From IMG/VR virus record IMGVR_UViG_3300018868_001228, positions 1 to 43,616 of that record: a DNA stretch of 43,616 bases; one strand, 5' to 3'. Of the stretch, positions 14,594 to 20,658 are shown one piece after another; positions within the stretch are counted from its first letter, which is position 1; each line of letters begins with the position of its first letter. Both the position numbers and the translations under genes were made by a program. The stretch is from a virus. Below the pieces are notes generated by a model, which ran no database searches, had not been told where the DNA came from, and saw only the letters and a list, made by a program, of their open reading frames with translations.

Positions 14594-14616
14594 GAGCCTC
14601 TCTCGGGGCTCTTTCT
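14594..14616 (+). terminator. Possible weak terminator at end of origin region
   Basis: GAGCC and GGCTC arms around TCTCTCGG, followed by TTTCT. The stem is short; it may shield the lysis genes from upstream transcription. Confidence 0.4.
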
Positions 14617-14640
14617 GCGGCCTGCCGCAGCCTTGGTCAG

Positions 14641-14680
14641 CCGGTTTTCGCTATACAGAGCTCTCACCCCGCAGGAGCTC
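14641..14680 (+). promoter_or_regulatory. Phage-wide motif with GAGCTC dyad before lysis genes
   Basis: CCGGTTTTCGCTATACAG is a motif copy. Two GAGCTC blocks (14658-14663 and 14675-14680) form an inverted repeat; the right arm contains the GGAG ribosome site of the small membrane protein gene at 14683. Confidence 0.6.
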
Positions 14681-14682
14681 GA

Positions 14683-14877
14683 ATGGTTCACGTTTTCATC
14701 TCTGTAGTACTGCTCCTTGTCATTGGTCAGGGGGTTGCCGGCCGCGCTGCCTATCTAGCTTTGCGCTCTGACCCGCATGACGCAGCCTACTCCTGGGCTG
14801 CACTCTTTGCGGGGCTCTTCTATTGCGCATCGGCGCTCGAGCTGGCAGTGGCCTTGGTGCTTTGTGCCTATACCTAG
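14683..14877 (+). CDS. Small membrane protein, holin candidate (64 aa)
   Basis: Two hydrophobic segments fill most of the protein (VFISVVLLLVIGQGVAG and WAALFAGLFYCASALEL...ALVLC), joined by a short polar loop. Size and two-helix layout fit class II holins or small pinholin-like proteins that time lysis by permeabilising the inner membrane. GGAG sits six bases before the ATG. It is the first gene of the lysis block, upstream of a coiled-coil membrane protein and the endolysin, which supports the holin call. No holin family motif can be named. Confidence 0.6.
   Translation: MVHVFISVVLLLVIGQGVAGRAAYLALRSDPHDAAYSWAALFAGLFYCASALELAVALVLCAYT
14862..14874 (+). promoter_or_regulatory. Phage-wide motif copy (TTGTGCCTATACC)
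   Basis: The motif copy lies at the very 3' end of the small membrane protein gene, 40 bases before the next gene. No dyad is evident. Confidence 0.45.
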
Positions 14878-14914
14878 CATTGCCCGCCCACTTACCCGAT
14901 TCCTGGAGCTGCTA

Positions 14915-15262
14915 GTGCCTACCCAAACTACCGAAACCCGTCTCGCGCTTGTCGAGGACCATCTCGACCGCAACGACCAGACGTTGGCGAGCATCGCTGA
15001 AACACTCAAAGCGCTGGCTCGCCTCGAGGCCCAAAACACGCGCATCGAAGACAAAATCACTCAACGGGACGCTGAGCAGAAGCAGTTTCGCGCTGACGTT
15101 GCCAATTCGTTTGCAGCCCTGGAAGCCCGACTCACGCCTATCGAAGGAGATATGCCCGACCTCCGCCGTATCAACAAAGCGGTCTGGGGCGCTATCCAAA
15201 CTATCGGCTTTTCGCTGTTCATCGCGGTCATGGGCGCTGCAGGCTTCAAGATTCTCCACTGA
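14915..15262 (+). CDS. Coiled-coil protein with C-terminal membrane helix (115 aa), XhlA-like
   Basis: The protein has a long charged helical region (residues ~5-80, heptad-like LARLEAQNTRIEDKI and ALEARLTPIEG) followed by one C-terminal transmembrane helix (TIGFSLFIAVMGAAGFKIL). This is the architecture of XhlA-type hemolysin/holin-associated phage proteins. The open frame extends upstream to 14777, but it overlaps the preceding gene; GTG 14915 is chosen because GGAG lies seven bases before it. Likely a holin, antiholin or holin accessory in the lysis cassette. Confidence 0.6.
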   Translation: MPTQTTETRLALVEDHLDRNDQTLASIAETLKALARLEAQNTRIEDKITQRDAEQKQFRADVANSFAALEARLTPIEGDMPDLRRINKAVWGAIQTIGFSLFIAVMGAAGFKILH

Positions 15263-15267
15263 CCCGT

Positions 15268-15302
15268 CAGTAGCTATACGAGGCATCTACTTCATAGGTG
15301 CC
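15268..15302 (+). promoter_or_regulatory. Phage-wide motif with dyad before endolysin
   Basis: CAGTAGCTATACGA is followed by GGCATCT/AGGTGCC, a 7-base imperfect inverted repeat ending three bases before the endolysin ATG. Confidence 0.55.
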
Positions 15303-15304
15303 CA

Positions 15305-16120
15305 ATGGCTACTAAAAAAGCAACTCTGCCCGACCCGACGCTGCCATGGCCCATCGCCCTGGCGGCTGTTGCGCTTATCGCTCAGAAAGAAGGCCTGCGC
15401 CTGGTGGCGTACCAGTGCATCGCCGGTAAATGGACTATTGGATACGGCGAGACATCGGGGGTGGTTCGTGGCATGCGCTGGACTAAAGCCCAAGCCGACG
15501 CGCGCTTCTGCGAGTCCCTCACCGAGTTCACCCACCACGTTCTGGAAAAGTGCAAGCGCACGCCAAATGAGAATGAACTGGGCGCGATGGTCTCCCTCGC
15601 ATACAACATCGGCATTCCCGCTTTCTCCCGTTCTACCGTACTGAAGCAGTTCAATGCTGGTAAGGACGCAGCGGCCGCGCGGGCCTTCTCGCTCTTCAAC
15701 CAATTCCTCAACCCTAATACCAAGCGCAAAGAGGTCTCGCCCGGCCTGGTAGCCCGTCGAGCTGCCGAAGCCGCTCTGTTCCTCACCCCTGTTGAGGACC
15801 ACGACGCCCCGACAGCTCCAATGCCGCAGGCAGTGTCCGGCGAATCCAGCCTGGCTAAGTCGCCTATCGCTCAATCTGGTGCAGTTACGGCTGGCGCCGG
15901 CGCATTGACGCTTCTCTCTACGGTCAAAGAGAACGCCTCGACCGTTGCGGACACAGCCTCGGCTATTGCACCGGTCGCTACGCAAGCTCGCGACGCTGTA
16001 CAGGCTGTATCCGGGTTCCTGGGCATCCCCACTCCGTATCTGCTCGCAACCGCCTTGCTGGTGGCCGGCATCGCCATCCTGGTGCATCGCTACAAGCAGC
16101 GCGCTGAAGGCTGGGCGTAA
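15305..16120 (+). CDS. Endolysin, GH24 lysozyme (muramidase) with C-terminal membrane segment
   Basis: A glycoside hydrolase 24 lysozyme that cleaves the peptidoglycan sugar backbone at lysis. The catalytic triad follows the Glu-8-Cys-5-Thr form: Glu29 in KEGLRLVAY, Cys38 and Thr44 in CIAGKWTIGYG, as in P1 and phage 21 lysozymes where Cys replaces Asp. The N-terminal helix (WPIALAAVALIAQ) is unusually hydrophobic. The ~165-residue enzyme is followed by an Ala/Ser/Thr-rich linker and a clear transmembrane helix (PYLLATALLVAGIAILV) with a basic tail, giving 271 aa, much longer than the usual ~150-170. Membrane tethering is therefore predicted. The stop overlaps the Rz start (TAATG). Confidence 0.88.
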   Translation: MATKKATLPDPTLPWPIALAAVALIAQKEGLRLVAYQCIAGKWTIGYGETSGVVRGMRWTKAQADARFCESLTEFTHHVLEKCKRTPNENELGAMVSLAYNIGIPAFSRSTVLKQFNAGKDAAAARAFSLFNQFLNPNTKRKEVSPGLVARRAAEAALFLTPVEDHDAPTAPMPQAVSGESSLAKSPIAQSGAVTAGAGALTLLSTVKENASTVADTASAIAPVATQARDAVQAVSGFLGIPTPYLLATALLVAGIAILVHRYKQRAEGWA

Positions 16121-16647
16121 TGGTCACCGCCGCCGTATCTCGCGCTCTGGGGGCGTTGCTGGAGTTCCTGGGCAGCATCCCTGCCATTGGCTGGCTCGTC
16201 ATCGCCCTGGTGTGCTGGGGCGCCTGGGGGCACCACCAGCAAGCCGTAACGCTGGCTGAGAAGCAGGCCGCCACCTTGGCTGCTGCTCGCGCCGCTACCA
16301 ATGCTAGCGAGAAGGCTCGAGCTACAGAGCAGCAACTCAATAATCGTGTTCAGGAGATTTCGGATGAACTCACCCAAGCTCAAACGCAGCGTGACGCTGC
16401 TGCTCGTGACGCTGCTCGCCGGCTGCGCGACCTCGCCGCCGCAAAGCGTACCGGTTCGGCTACCGCCGCCACCTGCGCAAGTTATGAAGGCCCCGCCGTC
16501 GCAGTCGTTCCAGACCAGGCTCGAGAAGCTCTTATCGACCTCGCCCGCGACGCTGACGAAGTGACCGGCCAGCTGGTGGCGTGCCAGGCCTACGTGCGTA
16601 ACGTCGTGCAGCTTGGTGCAGCTCAGCCTCGGCCCGCAGTTCGATAG
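16120..16647 (+). CDS. Rz: Rz-like i-spanin
   Basis: The inner-membrane half of the spanin complex that fuses inner and outer membranes in the last step of Gram-negative lysis. It has one N-terminal transmembrane helix (IGWLVIALVCWGAWG) and a long periplasmic Ala/Gln-rich coiled coil (residues ~40-110), then a C-terminal helix. At 175 aa it fits Rz proteins. The start overlaps the endolysin stop by one base. A complete Rz1 lipoprotein gene lies inside it in another frame. Confidence 0.82.
   Translation: MVTAAVSRALGALLEFLGSIPAIGWLVIALVCWGAWGHHQQAVTLAEKQAATLAAARAATNASEKARATEQQLNNRVQEISDELTQAQTQRDAAARDAARRLRDLAAAKRTGSATAATCASYEGPAVAVVPDQAREALIDLARDADEVTGQLVACQAYVRNVVQLGAAQPRPAVR
16364..16564 (+). 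CDS. Rz1: Rz1 o-spanin lipoprotein, nested in Rz
   Basis: A 66-aa outer-membrane lipoprotein embedded in the +1 frame of Rz. The start at 16364 (MNSPKLKRSV) gives a basic n-region, a hydrophobic h-region (TLLLVTLLAG) and a lipobox LLAGC; the mature part is Pro-rich (VRLPPPPAQ), as in known Rz1 proteins. Translation from 16301 would put a long non-signal extension in front and is rejected. GAG about ten bases upstream may serve as ribosome site. Confidence 0.85.
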   Translation: MNSPKLKRSVTLLLVTLLAGCATSPPQSVPVRLPPPPAQVMKAPPSQSFQTRLEKLLSTSPATLTK

Positions 16648-16713
16648 GGTCTCGCGCTTTAAAAAATCGCTAATACAACCCCAAAGAGTAGCCTTGCTAG
16701 CCGTGCTAGCATA

Positions 16714-16732
16714 GTAAATGATAATCATTCTC
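16714..16732. promoter_or_regulatory. Fur-box-like palindrome before small terminase
   Basis: The sequence around AATGATAATCATT (16717-16729) matches 16 of 19 positions of the classical Fur box, including the whole central 13-base palindrome. It lies 19 bases upstream of the small terminase ATG. A repeated GCTAGC pair (16696-16701, 16705-16710) sits just before it. No copy of the phage-wide CTATACG motif is found in this gap. Confidence 0.6.
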
Positions 16733-16750
16733 ATCTAACGGAGGCCGACG

Positions 16751-17335
16751 ATGGCTGCCCAAAAAACGAGCACCATTCAGCGGTGCGGTGCTAAGAAACG
16801 CAACGGAGAGCCCTGCCAATCTCCAGGCATGAAAAATGGCCGCTGCCGCATCCACGGCGGTAAATCGCCTGGCGCCCCGAAAGGTAACACCCACGGCTAC
16901 AAGCATGGTTTCTACTACAACGCTCTGTCGGCAGACGAACAGGCGCTCTGGCCGCAGGCCAAGGCCATGGGCAGCGGCCCGGCCGCCCTGGAAGACGACC
17001 TGGCGCTGATGCGGGTGAAATTGCAGCGGCTGCTGCGGGCATCGAACGACCCCGACATGGCGGCTCGCGTCGAGCAGGAAGTCGAGGTGATTATCAAGGC
17101 CGGCGTAGCTCCTTCGGGCGACGACCTGGGCGGCTACGACAAGCGCGAACTCAAGACGTCACTGCCGCGCATCGGTGCACTGATTATCGAAGCCGTCGAG
17201 ACCATCCGGAAGCTGTCGCTCTCTATCAGCCAGCTGAAGAAGGACGAGAAGGAACTGCTCGCAGACCAGCAGGACAACGACACTGAAATCAACGTGAACA
17301 TCAACGTGGTCAGCCCGCGCGGCGACATCGAGTAA
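16751..17335 (+). CDS. terS: Terminase small subunit-like protein with HGG zinc motif
   Basis: The N-terminus carries the pattern CGAKKRNGEPCQSPGM...GRCRIHGGKSPGAPKGN, in which three cysteines and a histidine could bind zinc, followed by NTHGYKHGFYY. Such HGG-containing proteins are common in phage packaging modules as small terminase or DNA-recognition partner. The middle and C-terminal parts are helical, ending in an acidic tail with ...INVNINVVSP. It lies upstream of the large terminase but is separated from it by four genes. A GGAGG ribosome site precedes the ATG. Confidence 0.7.
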   Translation: MAAQKTSTIQRCGAKKRNGEPCQSPGMKNGRCRIHGGKSPGAPKGNTHGYKHGFYYNALSADEQALWPQAKAMGSGPAALEDDLALMRVKLQRLLRASNDPDMAARVEQEVEVIIKAGVAPSGDDLGGYDKRELKTSLPRIGALIIEAVETIRKLSLSISQLKKDEKELLADQQDNDTEINVNINVVSPRGDIE

Positions 17336-17357
17336 CAGCCCGCTTTGTTTGCAGATT

Positions 17358-17387
17358 GCCCCGCCATGCGCGGGGCTTTCTGTTTTC
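17358..17387 (+). terminator. Intrinsic terminator after small terminase
   Basis: GCCCCGC and GCGGGGC arms, then TTTCTGTTTTC. Confidence 0.75.
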
Positions 17388-17399
17388 AGGGCGTGGAAT

Positions 17400-17448
17400 G
17401 CCGGTGCCTATACGAATAAACGGCAAGACGTTCGTTTAATGTTTATTC
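17400..17448 (+). promoter_or_regulatory. Phage-wide motif with dyad before serine recombinase
   Basis: GCCGGTGCCTATACGA (17400-17415) overlaps the start of an exact GAATAAAC/GTTTATTC inverted repeat (17414-17421, 17441-17448). The dyad could also be a recombination subsite for the recombinase. Confidence 0.6.
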
Positions 17449-17461
17449 ACCGGAGCCAACC

Positions 17462-18121
17462 ATGATTGAAACCAAATTTGTATCGTATGTCCGCGTATCG
17501 ACCCAGCAGCAAGGCCGCTCGGGCCTCGGCCTGGAAGCCCAGCAGGCAGCTGTCACCGCCTATCTGCAAGGCGCCACGCTGCTGGCTGAGTATGTCGAGG
17601 TAGAGACCGGCAAAGGGGCTGACGCCCTGGAGAAGCGCCCGCAATTGCGTGCAGCCTTGGAGATGTGCCGGCGCACCGGCGCAACCCTAGTTATCGCGAA
17701 GCTAGACCGCCTTGCTCGCAATGTGCACTTCGTCAGCGGCCTCATCGAGACCGGCGTCGACTTCGTGTGTGCTGACATGCCCCAGGCGAACAAGGTCATG
17801 CTGCAGATGTACAGCGTCATGAGCGAGTGGGAGCGTGACCAAATCAGCGCCCGTACCAAGTCCGCCCTGGCAGCAGCGAAGGCGCGCGGTGTGAAGCTCG
17901 GGACTCCAGCCAACCTTGTTCCCAACATCCAAGCCCGCCAGACTGCCGCGGATGCGTACGCGAGCAAGCTCGCCCCTGTAATCAAAGGATTGCAGGCAAA
18001 GGGACTGAGCCAGCGCGCCATGGCCACCGCGCTGACGGAGCTGGGTATCAAAACCCCGGCAGGCAAGACCACCTGGGCACAACGCCAGGTTGCCCTGCTG
18101 CTTGCTCGTATCCCGGCCTAA
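17462..18121 (+). CDS. Serine recombinase, resolvase/invertase family
   Basis: A small serine recombinase (219 aa) that breaks and rejoins DNA through a covalent Ser link. The catalytic domain has YVRVST with Arg11 and nucleophile Ser13, and the conserved IAKLDRLARN segment (Arg83, Arg86). The ERDQISARTKSAL helix follows, then a C-terminal helix-turn-helix-like end (GLSQRAMATALTELG). CCGGAG lies seven bases before the ATG. It sits inside the packaging cluster, far from the fibre genes, and I see no invertible segment next to it. It may resolve multimers or be a cargo gene. Confidence 0.85.
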   Translation: MIETKFVSYVRVSTQQQGRSGLGLEAQQAAVTAYLQGATLLAEYVEVETGKGADALEKRPQLRAALEMCRRTGATLVIAKLDRLARNVHFVSGLIETGVDFVCADMPQANKVMLQMYSVMSEWERDQISARTKSALAAAKARGVKLGTPANLVPNIQARQTAADAYASKLAPVIKGLQAKGLSQRAMATALTELGIKTPAGKTTWAQRQVALLLARIPA

Positions 18122-18331
18122 TCGCTCGATTTGATGGCAAACTGCCCCGCCGCGGCGGGGCCCTTGCCCACAGGGGGTGCCCCTCCCCCCCCCGCCCCCT
18201 CTTGGGAGCGCGCGTGGCCGGCGCTTGCCCCACCCGAGAGGCGAAAACAAATCAAATCCCTTTTGGCGCCTCGTGCATCGGCGTGTAAAGCCGGTGCCTA
18301 TACGTTATATCAACAACTCACGAGGTGCCTA
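18122..18331 (+). other. Intergenic GC-rich stretch with motif copy and spanning dyad
   Basis: No gene. It contains a GCCCCGCCGCGGCGGGGC hairpin (about 18144-18161) without a T tract and a run of ten C near 18187. The motif GCCGGTGCCTATACGT at 18290-18305 is preceded by GTGTAAA. An inverted repeat spans it: GGCGCCTCGTG (18265-18275) against CACGAGGTGCC (18319-18329), one mismatch; its right arm includes the ribosome site of the next gene. Confidence 0.6.
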
Positions 18332-18727
18332 ATGCAACAAATTATCTGCCAAGACCTTCGGACTCTGCTCGCCTGGGCCGTCGAACGGGCTATCGAGCCT
18401 GACACCGTGGTCGCGTTCCTGACCCCAACATACGACAACCTCCGAAATTGCGTGCACGAGTTGGACCACATCATGGACATCGCTGCTATTGACGGCAAGT
18501 TCTCTAGCATCGACCGAACCATGAAACTCAAGGATGGCGGCCGTATCATTTTTTACACGTTTGAGATGGTCAGCCGACTCTTTGGCGCCGAGTTCAACGA
18601 TGCAGCTATCCATGGCCTTTCGCTGGTGCCTGTCCAAGAGGCTAGCTGGTTCGTGCCGCGGATGTGGAGTCGCCTCCGCCGCGGAAAAGACGGCGAAAAG
18701 CTCAACATGATGGCATTCGCTGACTAA
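18332..18727 (+). CDS. Degenerate terminase large subunit-like fragment (131 aa)
   Basis: This protein aligns by eye, without gaps larger than one residue, to residues ~36-155 of the large terminase encoded 1 kb downstream. TPTYD (31-35) matches APTFD, LKDGGRIIFYT (66-76) matches LKRGGRIVFRT, and AAIHGLS (91-97) matches AGIDELD. The Walker A segment is absent and the Walker B acidic pair is replaced by His94-Gly95, so ATP hydrolysis is not expected. It keeps a good ribosome site (GAGG) and a motif copy, so it may be expressed. Either a decaying duplicate or a repurposed terminase-fold protein. Confidence 0.65.
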   Translation: MQQIICQDLRTLLAWAVERAIEPDTVVAFLTPTYDNLRNCVHELDHIMDIAAIDGKFSSIDRTMKLKDGGRIIFYTFEMVSRLFGAEFNDAAIHGLSLVPVQEASWFVPRMWSRLRRGKDGEKLNMMAFAD

Positions 18728-18745
18728 CGTAGCGAGGACCGCACA

Positions 18746-19069
18746 ATGAACAACCAAAACCGTTCGAACCCCTATCTCCCCGAGGACTACACCGCGCAGC
18801 TGTTGGCGCAGTATCCTGGGTCGCCGATGGCCCCCGTAAATTGCGCCAAAGCCCGAACAGCTCCCTGGTCAGATTTTGCCGGGAATACCATCGACGAAGG
18901 CGCCATAATCGGGCATCCCTCCGGCGAAGTGGGCACTGTCTTTTATGACGCAGCCGGGGAGTGCCTTACCGAATGCTGGCGCGTCAAATACCCCTCTGGC
19001 ATGTCCCGACTCTGCCTGCAAATTGGCGACAAGGGCCGTGCTGTCGTGATAACGCGGGGTGAAAAATGA
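18746..19069 (+). CDS. Hypothetical protein with terminase-derived N-terminus (107 aa)
   Basis: Residues 6-24 (RSNPYLPEDYTAQLLAQYP) match terminase large-subunit residues 185-203 at 14 of 19 positions. The remainder is unlike the terminase: a beta-rich domain (IDEGAIIGHPSGEVG, then CWRVKYPSGMSRLCLQI) of KOW-like look. It appears to be a fusion of a terL fragment with another small domain. It follows the 131-aa terL-like gene in the same order as the corresponding terminase segments, with about 100 bases of intervening terminase sequence missing. A GAGGA ribosome site precedes the ATG. It overlaps the next gene by ATGA. Confidence 0.6.
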   Translation: MNNQNRSNPYLPEDYTAQLLAQYPGSPMAPVNCAKARTAPWSDFAGNTIDEGAIIGHPSGEVGTVFYDAAGECLTECWRVKYPSGMSRLCLQIGDKGRAVVITRGEK

Positions 19070-19344
19070 GTTCCGCGACGCGATGGACTTTAGAGAGCTA
19101 CGGGAAGGGATATCGGCTTCATGTCCACTGGCGACTGTCCGAAGCTACGGTGGACCGCGCCCGAGAGCGCGTCCTCGACGATGGTGCGCGCGTGCTGGGG
19201 CGCCTGGTGTGCCTACATGAGGATGATTACCAAGAGGCGGTAAGCCTGCTCTCGCGAGGATTACTGCCCGTACGCCAAGTCATTCTGTCTACCCCGGAAA
19301 AAACCCTCTGCACGGGTGAAGAGGAACCAGTGGCGCTTTGGTAG
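19066..19344 (+). CDS. Hypothetical protein (92 aa)
   Basis: Unknown function. Predicted alpha/beta (WTLESYGKGYRLHVHWRLS, then a helix ATVDRARERVL). Its ATG overlaps the stop of the preceding gene (ATGA), so it is translationally coupled. It ends 22 bases before the large terminase. Confidence 0.6.
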   Translation: MSSATRWTLESYGKGYRLHVHWRLSEATVDRARERVLDDGARVLGRLVCLHEDDYQEAVSLLSRGLLPVRQVILSTPEKTLCTGEEEPVALW

Positions 19345-19345
19345 G

Positions 19346-19378
19346 GCTGTTCTCTATACGGGTCGATGAATATCGACC
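19346..19378 (+). promoter_or_regulatory. Phage-wide motif with dyad overlapping the terL start
   Basis: GCTGTTCTCTATACGG is followed at once by GGTCGAT-GAAT-ATCGACC, an exact 7-bp inverted repeat in which the terL ATG lies at the edge of stem and loop. No Shine-Dalgarno is visible. Confidence 0.6.
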
Positions 19379-20658
19379 TGAACCTCACCGAACCCCAACG
19401 AGAATTTGTCCTCTCGAAAGACAAATACCCCGCATTCGTCGGGGGTTTTGGTGCTGGAAAGTCGGAATCACTAGTCAACCGGCTGCTGCTCCAGGCCCTG
19501 CAGAACCCAAAGGGCCAGGTCGGCTACTTCGCCCCGACTTTCGACCTTATCCGTCTTATCGCCTGGCCGCGGTTCCTGGCAAAGTGCGACGAGTGGGGCA
19601 TCAGGGCAACGTTAAACAAGACGGAAAACATCCTGTCGCTCAAACGCGGCGGCCGTATCGTGTTCCGCACGCTCGACACCCCGGAGCGCATCGTGGGTTT
19701 CGAGATTTGCCACGCCGGCATCGACGAGCTCGACACCCTGAAGGAAGACCACGCCCTGGCGGCCTGGCGGGCTGTCAACGCCCGTGTGCGTTTGAAGACC
19801 CGCGACGGCTCGCCCAACACGGTATCCGTCGGCACGACGCCTGAGGGATTCAAGCTGGTCTACAAGCTCTGGGAATTTGACCCCAAAGAGGGATTCCGCC
19901 TGTACCGCGCGCCAACGCGCTCGAACCCATTCCTGCCGGCCGACTACGTCGCCCAGCTGATGACGCAGTACCCTCCGCACCTGCTGAAGGCGTATCTGGA
20001 AGGCCTCTTCGTCAACCTGGCTCAGGGTTCGGTATATCCGGACTTCTCGCGTGCGCTCAATGCTACGGATGTCGTCGCCCTGGGCATCCAGAACCACCAT
20101 GGCATGTTGATTGGTCAGCCCGAGCCTCTGCATATCGGCATGGACTTCAACAAGGGCCAGGGAGCTGCAGCCATCGGTGTGCTCCGCGATGGTCAGTTGT
20201 TCATCGTAGGGGAAGAGACCAAAACGGCCGACACCCCGGACATGATTGCTCGGCTCAAAAAACGCTACCCGGGACACCACATCACGGTCTATCCGGACGC
20301 CTCAGGCGCCCATGGCAGCAGCACGAACGCCAGCATGTCCGACCTGCGCCTTCTTCAAGAGGCCGGATTCACCGTCGTAGCCCGCGCCGCCAATCCGCGG
20401 GTGGTCGACCGGGTTACGTCACTGAACGCCTACATCCTGAATGCAGAAGGCGCCCGTCGCCTGCGCGTCAATGTCACGGCCTGCCCAGAGCTGACCCTGT
20501 GCCTGGAGCAGCAGGTATACGACAAGAACGGCGCACCCGACAAATCAGCGGGTAAGGACCACCTCAACGACGCCCTGGGCTACCTGGTCTACGCATTGTT
20601 CCCTATCGTGAAGCCGGTAGCTACACGTGAAACACAAATCATTCACGTAGGACGCTAA
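19366..20658 (+). CDS. terL: Terminase large subunit
   Basis: The packaging motor and nuclease that cuts concatemers and pumps DNA into the prohead through the portal. The ATPase domain has Walker A GGFGAGKS (26-33) and Walker B with Asp120-Glu121 in HAGIDELD; SVGTTPEG fits the coupling motif. The C-terminal RuvC/RNase H-like nuclease shows GMDFNKG, YPDASG and DHLNDALGY with the expected acidic residues. Its 430 aa are normal for the family. The start has no ribosome site and lies inside a small dyad only a few bases after the CTATACG motif, so the mRNA may be nearly leaderless. The portal gene follows directly. Confidence 0.93.
   Translation: MNIDLNLTEPQREFVLSKDKYPAFVGGFGAGKSESLVNRLLLQALQNPKGQVGYFAPTFDLIRLIAWPRFLAKCDEWGIRATLNKTENILSLKRGGRIVFRTLDTPERIVGFEICHAGIDELDTLKEDHALAAWRAVNARVRLKTRDGSPNTVSVGTTPEGFKLVYKLWEFDPKEGFRLYRAPTRSNPFLPADYVAQLMTQYPPHLLKAYLEGLFVNLAQGSVYPDFSRALNATDVVALGIQNHHGMLIGQPEPLHIGMDFNKGQGAAAIGVLRDGQLFIVGEETKTADTPDMIARLKKRYPGHHITVYPDASGAHGSSTNASMSDLRLLQEAGFTVVARAANPRVVDRVTSLNAYILNAEGARRLRVNVTACPELTLCLEQQVYDKNGAPDKSAGKDHLNDALGYLVYALFPIVKPVATRETQIIHVGR
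20613..20648 (+). promoter_or_regulatory. Phage-wide motif with dyad before portal
   Basis: GCCGGTAGCTACACGT lies inside the last codons of terL. ACGTGAA (20625-20631) and TTCACGT (20642-20648) are exact complements. The portal ATG follows 10 bases later with AGGA as ribosome site. Confidence 0.6.
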
